DNA of 64,000 nucleotides from the NCBI RefSeq assembly GCF_000709345.1, contig NZ_KL448323.1, positions 768,242 to 832,241 of the forward strand, in the 5' to 3' direction. Positions within the stretch are counted from its first letter, which is position 1. Each line of letters begins with the position of its first letter. This stretch comes from Polaromonas glacialis (GTDB lineage: Bacteria > Pseudomonadota > Gammaproteobacteria > Burkholderiales > Burkholderiaceae_C). Shown piece by piece: positions 54,506-63,720 of this stretch. The notes under the pieces were generated by a model, which worked only from the letters and a program-made list of their open reading frames with translations, was not told the origin of the DNA and ran no database searches. A program made the position numbers and the translations under genes.

Positions 54506-55636
54506 TCAGCCTCCGATGTAACTCATTTCGATGCGCTTGGCGCTGCCTGCCGCACTCGCGTCTGGCGGCAGCGCGGCACGAATTTCCGAATAGCGGTCAG
54601 ACCGCGCCTGCCAGATCGGCCCGATGGCCGCTGCAATCTGATCGTCAGCGAAATTGCCGCGTAGCAGGGCTCGCAGGTCATGCCCCTGGCTGGCGAACAG
54701 GCATAAAAACAGCTTGCCTTCGGTGGACAGCCGCGCCCGGTTGCATTCGCCGCAAAACGCCTGCGTCACGCTGCTGATCACGCCGATTTCACCGCCGCCG
54801 TCCAGATAGCGCCAGCGCTCGGCGGTTTCGCCGCTGTAGTTCGGATCGATGGCGGCTAGCGGGAATTCGGCCTGCAGGCGTTCAATCACCTGGCTGGAGG
54901 GCATCACCTCGTCCATGCGCCAGCCGTTGGTCGCGCCCACGTCCATGTATTCGATGAAACGCAGCACCGCGCCGGAATGCCGGAAATGCCGGGCTAGCAG
55001 CAGGATCTGGCTGTCGTTGGTGCCGCGCTTGACGACCATGTTGATCTTGACCGGCGCCAGGCCAGCCTGGTGTGCGACGTCAATGCCCTTGAGCACGTTG
55101 GCCACCGGGAAATCCACGTCGTTCATGCCGCGAAAGATGGCGTCGTCCAGCGCATCGAGGCTGACGGTGACGCGTTTCAAGCCGGCATCCTTCAGCGACT
55201 GGGCCTTTCGGGCCAGCAGCGAGCCGTTGGTCGTCAGGGTGATGTCCAGCGGCTTGCCCTGCGGCGTCTGGAGCCTGGCCAGCATGCCGATCAGCACTTC
55301 AAGGTGCTTGCGCAGCAGCGGCTCTCCGCCGGTGAGCCTGATTTTTTCCACCCCGTGCGCCACGAAAATTTTCGCCAGCCGGGTGATTTCCTCAAAGCTC
55401 AGCAGCGAGCTTTGCGGCAAAAAGGCATAGTCCTTGTCGAAAATCTCGCTCGGCATGCAGTAGTTGCAGCGAAAGTTGCAGCGGTCGGTCACGCTGATGC
55501 GCAGGTCGCGCAGCGGCCGGCCCAACGTGTCGCTGAGCAGCCCGGTCGGCGCCAGCAGGTTCGCCGGAATAGCCGGTATGCGGCTCGCGTAACGCAGGTC
55601 TGCCAGGGGAATGATCTTGCGCGGTATGTCTGTCAT
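54506..55636 (-). CDS. moaA: GTP 3',8-cyclase MoaA
   Basis: The 376-residue radical SAM enzyme begins molybdopterin synthesis from GTP. The N-terminal cluster is [12 protein letters not shown]; the second 4Fe-4S site is [20 protein letters not shown]. The SAM-binding [14 protein letters not shown] and the C-terminal Gly-Gly (SYIGG), needed for activity in the family, are present. The first 30 residues are an extension relative to E. coli MoaA. Upstream of mobA and moeA on the same strand; together they make a molybdenum cofactor cluster. Confidence 0.96.
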   Translation of the reverse strand: MTDIPRKIIPLADLRYASRIPAIPANLLAPTGLLSDTLGRPLRDLRISVTDRCNFRCNYCMPSEIFDKDYAFLPQSSLLSFEEITRLAKIFVAHGVEKIRLTGGEPLLRKHLEVLIGMLARLQTPQGKPLDITLTTNGSLLARKAQSLKDAGLKRVTVSLDALDDAIFRGMNDVDFPVANVLKGIDVAHQAGLAPVKINMVVKRGTNDSQILLLARHFRHSGAVLRFIEYMDVGATNGWRMDEVMPSSQVIERLQAEFPLAAIDPNYSGETAERWRYLDGGGEIGVISSVTQAFCGECNRARLSTEGKLFLCLFASQGHDLRALLRGNFADDQIAAAIGPIWQARSDRYSEIRAALPPDASAAGSAKRIEMSYIGG

Positions 55637-55758
55637 AGTAAAAAAGCCTCGGGGGGAGAATTTACCCTATCGTTCCGCTCAGGCTTTTCGCCGCCGGCTT
55701 TATCCACGGTGGATACGCGTGATCGGGGTGAAGCAGGTCAATGTATTGCGTCTTTTTC

Positions 55759-56520
55759 TCAGACACAGCGGGCGCCATCCACCTCCAGGCACACGCCGCT
55801 GATGAAGTCGGCCTCGTCGCTGGCCAGGTACAGCACCGCATTGGCCACGTCCAGCGCGGTCGAAAAGCGCCCCAGCGGAATGCTGGCCCGGAACAGGGCC
55901 TTGCGGTCCTCATCGAGCGGCCCGCCGGCAAAGTCGGCTGACAGGCCGGTGTCGGGGTTGAACACCGGATTGACGCAGTTGACCCGGATGTTGTCGGGGC
56001 CCATTTCGGCCGCCAGCGACTTCGACGTTGTGATGACCGCGCCCTTGGAGCCGTTGTACCAGGTCAGGCCGGGGCGGGGCCGCACGCCGGCGGTCGAGGC
56101 AATGTTGATGAAGCTGCCGCCGCCATGGCTTCGGAACACCGGCACGGCATGGAGGGTCGCCAGGTAAATGCTTTTCACGTTGATGGCGTAGCACTTGTCG
56201 AAATCTTCCTCGCTCACGTCGAGCGCGGGCTGGTTGCGGTGCGTCCAGCCGGCATTGTTGACCATCACATCGAGCCGGCCGTAACGCTGCACGGCAGCAT
56301 TGACCAGCGCCTTGACCTGGTCCGTTTTTGTCACGTCGGCGGCAAAGAAGGACGCCGTGCCGCCAGCCTTGACGATGGCGGCGACGACCTTCTCGCCCAG
56401 TTCGGCGTTGATGTCGTTCACGATGACCCGGGCGCCTTGCGCTGCCAGCCGCCGGGCGATGCCTTCGCCGATGCCGCCGCCCGAACCGGTGACGATGATG
56501 GATTTGTCGTTGACGCGCAT
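55759..56520 (-). CDS. Short-chain dehydrogenase/reductase
   Basis: The 253-residue classical SDR shows the cofactor loop VTGSGGGIGEGIARRLA, NNAG (VMVNNAGW), the catalytic serine in INIASTAG and YNGSK with Tyr and Lys. VNDINAEL after strand 2 with an acidic residue suggests NAD preference. The substrate is unknown; family members reduce or oxidise hydroxy and keto groups. A perfect AAGGAG ribosome binding site sits 8 nt before the ATG. It lies 270 bp downstream of an aldehyde dehydrogenase on the same strand, perhaps in one catabolic route. Confidence 0.88.
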   Translation of the reverse strand: MRVNDKSIIVTGSGGGIGEGIARRLAAQGARVIVNDINAELGEKVVAAIVKAGGTASFFAADVTKTDQVKALVNAAVQRYGRLDVMVNNAGWTHRNQPALDVSEEDFDKCYAINVKSIYLATLHAVPVFRSHGGGSFINIASTAGVRPRPGLTWYNGSKGAVITTSKSLAAEMGPDNIRVNCVNPVFNPDTGLSADFAGGPLDEDRKALFRASIPLGRFSTALDVANAVLYLASDEADFISGVCLEVDGARCV

Positions 56521-56542
56521 GCGTTTGTCTCCTTGTTGTTGA

Positions 56543-56557
56543 CTATCTTTTTAATAG
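56543..56557. repeat. CTAT-N7-ATAG dyad upstream of the SDR gene
   Basis: Exact copy (CTAT 56543-56546, ATAG 56554-56557). On the minus strand it reads GCGCAACCAGCTATTAAAAA, which closely matches the copy at about 15363-15388. Confidence 0.8.
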
Positions 56558-56790
56558 CTGGTTGCGCTTGCCAGCCGTGCGCAAAAGGCATATTTCATTC
56601 GTAATTTGCATTTGCCAAAAAAATTTTGTCAGGGATGCGACGCCTCAATGACGTCATGCGCCAGGCAATGCGAAGTATTGATGCGCATGCGCGAAGCTGA
56701 CCCCGACAGACTACAAATTTTCGCAAGGCAGCGGGGCTGGAGGCAAGTATGGACCTGGAAAATGCGCTGCGACTCAAGCCGCGCTGGCGT

Positions 56791-58230
56791 CTAGCCATGC
56801 CGCATAGCCACCGTCTTCAGCGTGGTGAATCCATACAGCGCCTCGAATCCCTTTTCACGGCCATGACCCGACGACTTCACGCCGCCAAAGGGCAGCTCCA
56901 CGCCGCCGCCCGCGCCGTAGTTGTTGATGAACACCTGGCCGCTTTGCACGCGTCTGGCCATGCGGAACTGGCGCGCGCCGTCGGCGGTCCAGATGCCGGC
57001 GGCCAGCCCGAAGCGGGTGCCATTGGCCAGCTCGACGGCCTCGTCTTCATCCTGGAAGCTCATGGCGCACAGCACCGGGCCGAACACTTCTTCCTGCATC
57101 AGCCGGTGGCCGGCCGGCACGTCGCAGAGCAGCGTCGGCGCCTGGTAAAAGCCGCTTTCAGGCGCTTCATCAACGATCTGGCCTTGCGCCACCATCGGAA
57201 TGCCGGCGACATGGGCATCGCTCAGAAAATCCCAGACGCGCTGCTGCTGGCTCTGGCGGATCAGCGGGCCGACGTCCAGGTCCATCGCCGCCGGGCCGAC
57301 GCGCAGGTTTTCAAACGCCGTGCCCAGCCGCGCCAGCAGCGGCTCGTAGATTTCCCGTGCCACCAGCAGGCGCGAGCCGGCCGAGCAGGTCTGGCCGGCG
57401 TTTTGCACGATGCCGTTGATGATGGCGGGAATGGCCGCATCCAGGTCGGCATCGGCGAACACGATCTGCGGGCTCTTGCCGCCCAGCTCCAGCGTGACCG
57501 GGCAATGGCGCTCGGCCGCCGCCTGCTGGATCAGCGTGCCGATGCGCGGGCTGCCGGTGAAGCTGATGTGGTCGATGCCCGGGTGGCGGGCCAGCGCGTC
57601 GCCCACTTCATGGCCGTAGCCGGTCACGATGTTCAGGGCGCCGGCCGGGAAACCGGCTTCAGTGGCAAGTTGCGCCACGCGCAGGATCGACAGGCAGGCG
57701 TCTTCGGCCGGCTTGACGACGCAGACATTGCCCGCCGCCAGCGCGCCGCCGACGCTGCGGCCAAAAATCTGCATCGGGTAGTTCCACGGGATGATGTGGC
57801 CGGTCACGCCGTGCGGCTCGCGCCAGGTCATCACGCTGTAGCCGTCCAGGTAGGGAATCGTCTGGCCGTGCAGCTTGTCGCAGGCGCCGGCGTAAAACTC
57901 GAAGTACCTCGCCAGCGCCAGCGCGTCGGCCCTGGCCTGCCGGGTCGGCTTGCCGCAGTCGCGCTGCTCGATCAGCGCCAGTTCCTCGGCATGCTCGGCC
58001 ACCTTGACCGAAAGGCGCATCAAGAGCCGGCCGCGCTCCACGCCGCTGAGCCGGCACCAGGCCAGTTCCAGGCAGTCGCGGGCGCTGCGCACCGCCACGT
58101 CGATGTCATGCGCGGTGCTGCGCTGGATCTCGTCGAACACCTGTCCATCGGATGGGTCCACGACGGGAATGGTCTTGCCGGACAGGGAAGGAACGGAGGC
58201 ATTGGCGATGTAGTTGAGCTGCATGCGCAT
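56791..58230 (-). CDS. NAD(P)-dependent aldehyde dehydrogenase
   Basis: The 479-residue protein is an ALDH-superfamily enzyme: HIIPWNYPMQIFGRSVGGAL, SFTGSPRIGTLIQQAAA, catalytic Glu in TLELGGKSPQIVF, catalytic Cys in NAGQTCSAGSRLLV, and EVFGPVLCAM. It is of the betaine/aromatic aldehyde dehydrogenase type, oxidising aldehydes to acids. The substrate cannot be read from sequence. ATG 58230 (MRM) or the ATG two codons later are likely starts. The 310-bp upstream gap holds an 18-bp inverted repeat. Confidence 0.9.
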   Translation of the reverse strand: MRMQLNYIANASVPSLSGKTIPVVDPSDGQVFDEIQRSTAHDIDVAVRSARDCLELAWCRLSGVERGRLLMRLSVKVAEHAEELALIEQRDCGKPTRQARADALALARYFEFYAGACDKLHGQTIPYLDGYSVMTWREPHGVTGHIIPWNYPMQIFGRSVGGALAAGNVCVVKPAEDACLSILRVAQLATEAGFPAGALNIVTGYGHEVGDALARHPGIDHISFTGSPRIGTLIQQAAAERHCPVTLELGGKSPQIVFADADLDAAIPAIINGIVQNAGQTCSAGSRLLVAREIYEPLLARLGTAFENLRVGPAAMDLDVGPLIRQSQQQRVWDFLSDAHVAGIPMVAQGQIVDEAPESGFYQAPTLLCDVPAGHRLMQEEVFGPVLCAMSFQDEDEAVELANGTRFGLAAGIWTADGARQFRMARRVQSGQVFINNYGAGGGVELPFGGVKSSGHGREKGFEALYGFTTLKTVAMRHG

Positions 58231-58296
58231 GATTTTGCGTGAAAGCTTGGCCGGCGTGTGTCGCGACCTGTAATTCCGGCGAGGCCTGCACGGCTG

Positions 58297-58399
58297 ATTC
58301 CATTTCCAGATCAAATCGATATGTCGTTGCTTCGCCTTGCCGTGCTACAGCCTGTTCTCCGGCTTCGCGCCTAATCTCGGATTGATCTGGAAACGGAAT
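58297..58399. repeat. 18-bp inverted repeat upstream of the aldehyde dehydrogenase
   Basis: ATTCCATTTCCAGATCAA (58297-58314) and TTGATCTGGAAACGGAAT (58382-58399) are inverted copies with one mismatch, 67 bp apart. They lie in the 310-bp gap between the aldehyde dehydrogenase and the reductase gene. They may be paired operators or the ends of a small non-coding element; no ORF of note lies between them. Confidence 0.7.
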
Positions 58400-58491
58400 G
58401 AAGGGGCGGCTTGCGCTGTTTGTGCCGGATGATGCGATTCGAGCCGGCAGGATCTGGTGGCACGTGGTTTTACGGCTTGCTGCCCAGGGCG

Positions 58492-58517
58492 AAAAAAAAG
58501 CCCGCACGAGGCGGGCT
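58492..58517 (-). terminator. Intrinsic terminator after the ferredoxin reductase gene
   Basis: Minus-strand AGCCCGC/GCGGGCT stem (58499-58517, 5-nt loop) followed by a run of T residues. Confidence 0.9.
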
Positions 58518-58540
58518 TGATGAAAAGGGCTGTGCCCCTG

Positions 58541-59641
58541 TCAGTCGAAAACTGGCGACTCCACGCCCAGCACCTTGTGCAGTTTCGGGCTGGTGGTGGT
58601 GTATTGCAGATGGATTTTCTTGTCCGGGAAGATGAAGGGTGCAGCGCCGAATGCAGCCAGCGCGCATTCATGGAAACCGCTCAGGATCAGCTTTTTCTTG
58701 CCGGGGTAGGTGTTGATGTCGCCCACCGCGAAAATTCCCGGAATGTTGGTCGAGAATTTCTCGGTGTCCACCTTGAGCTGCTTGCGCTCGATGTCCAGGC
58801 CCCACAGGGCAATGGGCCCCAGCTTGGGTGACAGGCCAAAAAACACCAGCAGGACGTCGAGCGGCACCACGCGCGTGATGCCATCGGCGCCCGTCACCTT
58901 GGCGGCCGTCAGCTTGCCGTCCTTCTCGTCGTAACCGGTGACCTGGCCGATGATGAACTGCATCTCGTAGGCGTCGCACAGCTCCTTCATCCTGGCGACG
59001 TTCGAAGGCGCTGCCTTGAAGCCGTCGCGGCGGTGAATCAGGATCACGCTTTCAGCCTTGTTCGGGCCTTCGGCGACAAAGTTCAGCGCCCAGTCGAGGG
59101 CCGAATCGCCACCGCCGACGATCACCAGGTTCTTGCCGGCAAAGTCGGCCGGGTTCTTGACGCGGTAGAACAACTGGCTGTTGTCGAATTGCTCCAGACC
59201 GTCAACGCGCAGCAGCTTGGGCTGAAAAGCGCCCACGCCGGCGGCGATGAAGATCGTCTTGGTGAGGAACTTCGTGCCCTTTGACGTTTCCACGTAGAAA
59301 CGACCGTCTTCCTGCTTTTCAACCACGCTGACTTCCTGGCCCAGGTGAAAGGTTGCACCAAACGGCTCGATCTGCTTCATCAGGCTGTCGGTGAGTTCCT
59401 TGCCGGTGCAGACTGGAATCGCGGGAATGTCGTAGATGGGCTTGTCAGGGTAGAGCTCAATCGGCTGGCCACCAGGGTAGGCCAGCGAGTCGATGATGTG
59501 TGCCTTGATTTCCAGCAGGCCGAGCTCGAACACCTGGAACAGGCCGACAGGGCCGGCGCCAATGATGACCGCATCGGTTTCAATGGGGCCGTCGTGCTGG
59601 GCGGCGGTGTTGATCACTTCTTGGTTCAGTTGAGGTTCCAT
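58541..59641 (-). CDS. Thioredoxin-reductase-like ferredoxin-NADP+ reductase
   Basis: The 366-residue flavoprotein has two Rossmann motifs: [19 protein letters not shown] for FAD and [14 protein letters not shown] for NADPH, then [16 protein letters not shown]. The redox CxxC of true thioredoxin reductases is absent, as in the YumC/TrxR-like FNR group. It should pass electrons between NADPH and ferredoxin, and the gene lies 74 bp after a 7Fe ferredoxin gene. Start is ATG 59641 (MEPQLNQEV); a start at 59701 is possible. A terminator follows. Confidence 0.9.
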   Translation of the reverse strand: MEPQLNQEVINTAAQHDGPIETDAVIIGAGPVGLFQVFELGLLEIKAHIIDSLAYPGGQPIELYPDKPIYDIPAIPVCTGKELTDSLMKQIEPFGATFHLGQEVSVVEKQEDGRFYVETSKGTKFLTKTIFIAAGVGAFQPKLLRVDGLEQFDNSQLFYRVKNPADFAGKNLVIVGGGDSALDWALNFVAEGPNKAESVILIHRRDGFKAAPSNVARMKELCDAYEMQFIIGQVTGYDEKDGKLTAAKVTGADGITRVVPLDVLLVFFGLSPKLGPIALWGLDIERKQLKVDTEKFSTNIPGIFAVGDINTYPGKKKLILSGFHECALAAFGAAPFIFPDKKIHLQYTTTSPKLHKVLGVESPVFD

Positions 59642-59715
59642 GATTTCTTGGCTTGAATTGGGGGAGGGCTCTGGAGCGAGCCTGGCGTCGGCAGTACCCA
59701 TGTCAGTAGAACCGG

Positions 59716-60045
59716 TCAGCGAACCAGTTCGGACAGCTTGTTGGTCTTGTCTTTCCATTCATCGGCGTCCGGCAAGGCTTCCTTGCGCTTGGTGATGCTT
59801 TTCCAGCCGGGCGCACTGGTCAGGTCGGCATTGATCTTGATGAAATGCAGCTGGTCGGACGGCAGGTCTTCCTCGGCATAGATGGCGTTGACCGGGCATT
59901 CTGGAATGCACACGGCGCAGTCGATGCATTCGTCCGGATCGATCACCAGCATGTTCGGGCCTTCGCGGAAGCAGTCCACGGGGCAAACGTCCACGCAATC
60001 GGTGTATTTGCAGCGGATGCAGGGGTCGGAAACGACGTGGGTCAT
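59716..60045 (-). CDS. fdxA: 7Fe ferredoxin ([3Fe-4S][4Fe-4S])
   Basis: The 109-residue protein [19 protein letters not shown]... has the seven-iron pattern: Cys9, Cys17 and a later PECPVN for the 3Fe cluster, and [13 protein letters not shown] plus VCPVDCF for the 4Fe cluster. The C-terminal [15 protein letters not shown] helix is typical of the Azotobacter FdI type. It is an electron carrier, and its reductase gene lies directly downstream on the same strand. Confidence 0.94.
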   Translation of the reverse strand: MTHVVSDPCIRCKYTDCVDVCPVDCFREGPNMLVIDPDECIDCAVCIPECPVNAIYAEEDLPSDQLHFIKINADLTSAPGWKSITKRKEALPDADEWKDKTNKLSELVR

Positions 60046-60218
60046 GGTGTTATGGGCTGGTCGGTGAAAACCCTGAATTTTAAGGCAATGCCTGATAAAG
60101 CCACTTGACTAAACGCATACCTGTGGAAATCAACGGATTCCCAGGTGTTGCGTCAAGAATTGAGGCGTGCTCAGCGATGCAAAAACGCAGGATTGGCGGG
60201 TTAAAAAAAGGAGTGGGC

Positions 60219-61532
60219 TTACAGAACCAGCGCGGCGCCGGATGTCTTGTGCGAGGCGGTATCGACCAGCACCAGCGAGCCCAGGATGCGCGAGCGCACA
60301 TAAGGCAGCGTCACCAGCGGCTCCTGAAAGCTCAGCTCGACATGGCCGATGGCGTTCGGCGGCAGTTCGCTGGCGTCTTCCTCGGCCAGGGTGTTCACAT
60401 CGAGCTTGTGAACGATGCGCCTGACCTTGGCCTTGACCCAACGGTGCCCCTGCAGCGCCCAGTACACGCGGCCGGCGACCAAGGGCTCGTCATCCATCCA
60501 GGCCATGGTGACCGACACCTCGCGCGACGGCGTGAAGGTATCTGGCGCCAGCAGCCAGTCGCCGCGCGAGACATCGACCTCGCGGTCGAGCACGATGCCG
60601 GCGCTGTGCCCGGCCGGGATGGACTTGGGCTGGCGGATATGGTCCAGCACCTGGGCGACGACGGCGGTCTGGCCGCTGGGCAGGATGGTCACGGTCTGGC
60701 CGGGCTGCACGCCGCCGGTGGCCACGCGGCCCCAGAAAATGCGCCGTCCCTGCGAGGTGTCGGCCGAGGACGAGAACTTTTCGACCCATTGCACCGGGAA
60801 GGCAAAGGCTTCACCGGTTTCTGCCGGCGTGGCGGGCAGGTGTTCCAGCAGGTCCAGGAGCGACAGGCCTTCGTAGCCGCACCAGCCGGGCTTTCCATCG
60901 ACCACGTTGAAGCCCTTGAGGGCGGACACCGGAACCGTGGCCTTGACCGGGATTTTGGCGGCCCCGGCAAAGGCGGCCAGCGCGGCGCTGATGTTGTTGA
61001 AGGCGAGCGTGGCGTCTTCGACCGCATCCAGCTTGTTCACGGCGAACACGATGGACGGCACGCGCAGCAGGTTGACCAGCAGCGAATGGCGACGCGTTTG
61101 CTGCAGCAATTCCATCGCGGGATTTTTCCAGTCGAGCTTGGTTGCATCGACCAGCACCACGGCGGCGTCGGCGCTCGATGCCGCCGTGACCATGTTGCGC
61201 GTGTACTGCTCGTGGCCGGGCGCGTCGCCGATGATGAACTTGCGGTGCTCGGTGGCGAAGTAGCGGTAGGCGACGTCGATGGTGATGCCTTGCTCGCGTT
61301 CGGCCGACAGGCCGTCGGTCAGTAGCGCCAGGTCGGTTTCGCCTGCGCGCTGCACGCCCGCCAGGTGATCGACCAGCACCGCTTTGGAGTCCACCAGCAG
61401 GCGGCCAATCAAGGTGCTCTTGCCGTCATCAACCGAGCCGCAGGTGATGAATTTCAGCGCCGATTTCAGGTCAGTATTGCCGTTAGCGCTTGATGTGCTT
61501 GGGTTTTTAGCTATTAAATCAATAGTAGTCAT
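60219..61532 (-). CDS. cysN: Sulfate adenylyltransferase subunit 1 (CysN GTPase)
   Basis: The 437-residue EF-Tu-like GTPase activates CysD in making APS from sulfate and ATP. G motifs: TCGSVDDGKSTLIGRLL, GITIDVAYRYF, DAPGHEQYTRNM and AVNKLDAVED. No CysC (APS kinase) domain is fused, in line with the APS-reductase route used here. The N-terminus (MTTIDLIAKNPSTSS) overlaps a dispersed CTAT-N7-ATAG dyad. The ATG overlaps the cysD stop by 1 nt. Confidence 0.96.
   Translation of the reverse strand: MTTIDLIAKNPSTSSANGNTDLKSALKFITCGSVDDGKSTLIGRLLVDSKAVLVDHLAGVQRAGETDLALLTDGLSAEREQGITIDVAYRYFATEHRKFIIGDAPGHEQYTRNMVTAASSADAAVVLVDATKLDWKNPAMELLQQTRRHSLLVNLLRVPSIVFAVNKLDAVEDATLAFNNISAALAAFAGAAKIPVKATVPVSALKGFNVVDGKPGWCGYEGLSLLDLLEHLPATPAETGEAFAFPVQWVEKFSSSADTSQGRRIFWGRVATGGVQPGQTVTILPSGQTAVVAQVLDHIRQPKSIPAGHSAGIVLDREVDVSRGDWLLAPDTFTPSREVSVTMAWMDDEPLVAGRVYWALQGHRWVKAKVRRIVHKLDVNTLAEEDASELPPNAIGHVELSFQEPLVTLPYVRSRILGSLVLVDTASHKTSGAALVL
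61511..61525. repeat. CTAT-N7-ATAG dyad in the cysN N-terminal codons
   Basis: Exact copy (CTAT 61511-61514, ATAG 61522-61525), encoding the IDLIA residues 4-8 of cysN. Confidence 0.75.
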
Positions 61533-62485
61533 CAGAAGTACCCGTCTTTCTTGCGCTTTTCCATCGAAGCGTCTGAGGTTTTGTCGTCCATGCGCGTGGA
61601 GCCGCGCTCGCTGACATCGGCGGCCAGCGTCTCGATCACGATTTCAGCGGCGGTGGCGGCCAGGCTGTCCACCGGGCAGGTGCAGGTGATGTCGCCCAGG
61701 GTGCGGAAACGCACGGTCTTTTCAACCACATCTTCGCCTGCGCGGGCCGGGGTCAGCTCGGTGACGGGCACCAGCAGGCCCTTGCGCTCGACGATTTGGC
61801 GCGGGTGCGCGTAGTAGAGCGAGGGCAGGGCGATGTGTTCGCGCTCGATGTACTGCCACACGTCGAGTTCGGTCCAGTTGGAGATCGGGAACACGCGGAA
61901 ATGCTCGCCGGGCTGCAGCCGGGTGTTGAACAGCGTCCACAGCTCGGGCCGCTGGGCCTTGGGCTGCCACTGGCCGAAGCTGTCGCGGTGCGAAAAGATG
62001 CGCTCCTTGGCTCTGGCTTTTTCCTCGTCGCGGCGCGCGCCGCCGATCAGCGCGTCAAAGCGGAATTCGTCAATCGCCTCCAGAAGCGTGACCGACTGGT
62101 GCGCATTGCGCGGCTCGTCCGGGTGGGCCAGGCGCACGGTGCCGCGCTTCATCGAATCCTCGACATGGCGCACGATCAGCTTTGCGCCCAGTTCCGTGGC
62201 ACGCAGGTCGCGGAAATCGGTCACTTCCGGAAAGTTGTGGCCGGTGTCGATCATCAGGAGCGGGAATGGAATGCGGCCTATGCCAAACGCTTTTTCGGCA
62301 CATTTCAGCATCACCAGCGAATCCTTGCCTCCCGAGAACAGCAGCGCCGGGCGCTCGAAGGCCGCGGCGACTTCGCGCAGGATGAAGATGGTTTCTTCTT
62401 CCAGAGCGTCGAGGTGGGAATTGCTGAGCTTGGCCAGCAACTGGGGTTCATTCGTCATGTTGGTCACGTTCAGGCGGGCGTTCAT
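61532..62485 (-). CDS. cysD: Sulfate adenylyltransferase subunit 2 (CysD)
   Basis: The 317-residue PP-loop ATP pyrophosphatase forms APS. Motifs: LDALEEETIFILREVAAAF, PP-loop LLFSGGKDSLVML, DTGHNFPEV, LIGGARRDEEKARAKER and FPISNWTELDVWQYI. The C-terminal CTCPVDS segment and MEKRKKDGYF ending are standard. It overlaps cysH by 4 nt and abuts cysN, so the three are translationally coupled. ATG 62485 is the family start. Confidence 0.96.
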   Translation of the reverse strand: MNARLNVTNMTNEPQLLAKLSNSHLDALEEETIFILREVAAAFERPALLFSGGKDSLVMLKCAEKAFGIGRIPFPLLMIDTGHNFPEVTDFRDLRATELGAKLIVRHVEDSMKRGTVRLAHPDEPRNAHQSVTLLEAIDEFRFDALIGGARRDEEKARAKERIFSHRDSFGQWQPKAQRPELWTLFNTRLQPGEHFRVFPISNWTELDVWQYIEREHIALPSLYYAHPRQIVERKGLLVPVTELTPARAGEDVVEKTVRFRTLGDITCTCPVDSLAATAAEIVIETLAADVSERGSTRMDDKTSDASMEKRKKDGYF

Positions 62486-63276
62486 GCTTGGATTTCTCGG
62501 ATGGGGATGATGCTGGAAAGCGGTTCGAACGCGGCGGGTTCCTGCGCTTCGTGGGTGCCGTCGGCGGCGACGTGCAGGCCGCATTCCTTGGCGCTTTCGT
62601 TTTCCCACCACCAGCGGCCGGAGCGGAAATCCTCGCCCAGCGTCACGGCGCGGGTGCAGGGCGCGCAGCCGATGCTGGGGAAAAACTGGTCGTGCAGCGG
62701 GTTGTAGGGAATGGCGTTGACCGAGATGTAGTGCCAGATGTCGCCCTGGGTCCATTCGACCAGCGGGTTGACCTTGGCGCGCTCTGCTTGCAACTCGATG
62801 TCATGCACTTCGGCCCGGGCGGCGGACTGTTCGCGGCGCAGGCCGGTCAGCCAGCCCTTCTTGCCGTCCAGCGCGCGCGCCAAAGGCTCCATCTTGCGGA
62901 TGTGGCAGCACTGCTTGCGCAGGTCCAGGCTCTTGTACATCGCCTGCGAGCCGTTTTCTTCGACAAAGGCGGAGGCTGTGTCGGCGTCGGGGTGATAGAC
63001 ATCGACCTTGAACGGATAGCGTTCCTCGATGCGGCCAACCAGCGCCAGGGTCTCAAGGTGCAGCATGCCGGTGTCGAGCACGAAGATGCTGGCGCTCGCG
63101 TTGTCAAGGCCCGCCTCAATCATCAGGTGCGTGATGACCATGTCCTCGCAGCCCAGGCTGGAGGCCTGCGCCAGCGGCGAATAGTCAAGGGCGGCGGTCT
63201 TGATCAGCGCCAGGCTGTGCGCGAGTTTTTGCGCAAAGTCGGGCGATGGCCTGGCGTAAAGGGAAATGGCGCTCAT
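62482..63276 (-). CDS. cysH: Adenylyl-sulfate (APS) reductase
   Basis: The 264-residue enzyme reduces APS to sulfite. It has a PP-loop fold with SSLGCEDMVITHL and DTGMLHLET, and both cysteine pairs for a 4Fe-4S cluster: KQCCHIRK and GCAPCTRAV. The cluster cysteines mark the APS-using type rather than E. coli PAPS reductase. The catalytic Cys lies near the end (ESAKECGLH). It overlaps cysD and the DUF934 gene by 4 nt each. Confidence 0.95.
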   Translation of the reverse strand: MSAISLYARPSPDFAQKLAHSLALIKTAALDYSPLAQASSLGCEDMVITHLMIEAGLDNASASIFVLDTGMLHLETLALVGRIEERYPFKVDVYHPDADTASAFVEENGSQAMYKSLDLRKQCCHIRKMEPLARALDGKKGWLTGLRREQSAARAEVHDIELQAERAKVNPLVEWTQGDIWHYISVNAIPYNPLHDQFFPSIGCAPCTRAVTLGEDFRSGRWWWENESAKECGLHVAADGTHEAQEPAAFEPLSSIIPIREIQA

Positions 63277-63692
63277 GCGTTTTCCTTTAAAACGGTGGCG
63301 GCGGTGATGAAGTGGGGCTGGATGTCCACCGCGTCGCCCTGGTACTTGCCGACTTTGTTGCCGGGGTAGGCGGCCAGCACGCGCTCGGCGATGGCCATGT
63401 CCTGGTCGGCGCGCAGCACGGCCACGTCAAAGCCGCTGCGCTCCATCTGCGCCAGCTGGTCCACCAGCACATCGCCGGTGGCGCGGATTTCGCCCTTGAA
63501 GCCGAGCCGGCGGCGCAGCAGAAAAGCCTGGCTGAACGAACGGCCGTCGCTGAACTTGGGAAAGTTCAGGTCGATGCGGTCCACGCCTTCGAGCGCAAGC
63601 TCGAAAGGATTGGCGTCGTTTGCCAGTTCAACGGTATTTTGGCCTGTTTCGCCCGTGGTGTGGGCGTTGGCAGCTATTAATTTCATAGTCAT
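63273..63692 (-). CDS. DUF934 protein of the sulfite reductase operon
   Basis: The 139-residue protein has the DUF934 core: VDRIDLNFPKFSDGRSFSQA, FLLRRRLGFKGEIRATGDVL and LDQLAQMERSGFD-like VDQLAQMERSGFDVAV. The family is always found with siroheme sulfite/nitrite reductase genes; its biochemical role is not established. A CTAT-N7-ATAG dyad lies over the first codons (MTMKLIAANA). It follows cysI by 28 bp and overlaps cysH by 4 nt. Confidence 0.9.
   Translation of the reverse strand: MTMKLIAANAHTTGETGQNTVELANDANPFELALEGVDRIDLNFPKFSDGRSFSQAFLLRRRLGFKGEIRATGDVLVDQLAQMERSGFDVAVLRADQDMAIAERVLAAYPGNKVGKYQGDAVDIQPHFITAATVLKENA
63674..63688. repeat. CTAT-N7-ATAG dyad at the DUF934 start
   Basis: Exact copy (CTAT 63674-63677, ATAG 63685-63688), overlapping the start region of the DUF934 gene. 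Confidence 0.75.
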
Positions 63693-63720
63693 TGAGTCGT
63701 GTAAGGTGCGATGGAGCGCT

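Noticed and set aside
58541..59641. Thioredoxin reductase
   Set aside because: The redox-active CxxC is absent and the gene is next to a ferredoxin, so a TrxR-like ferredoxin-NADP reductase is the better call.
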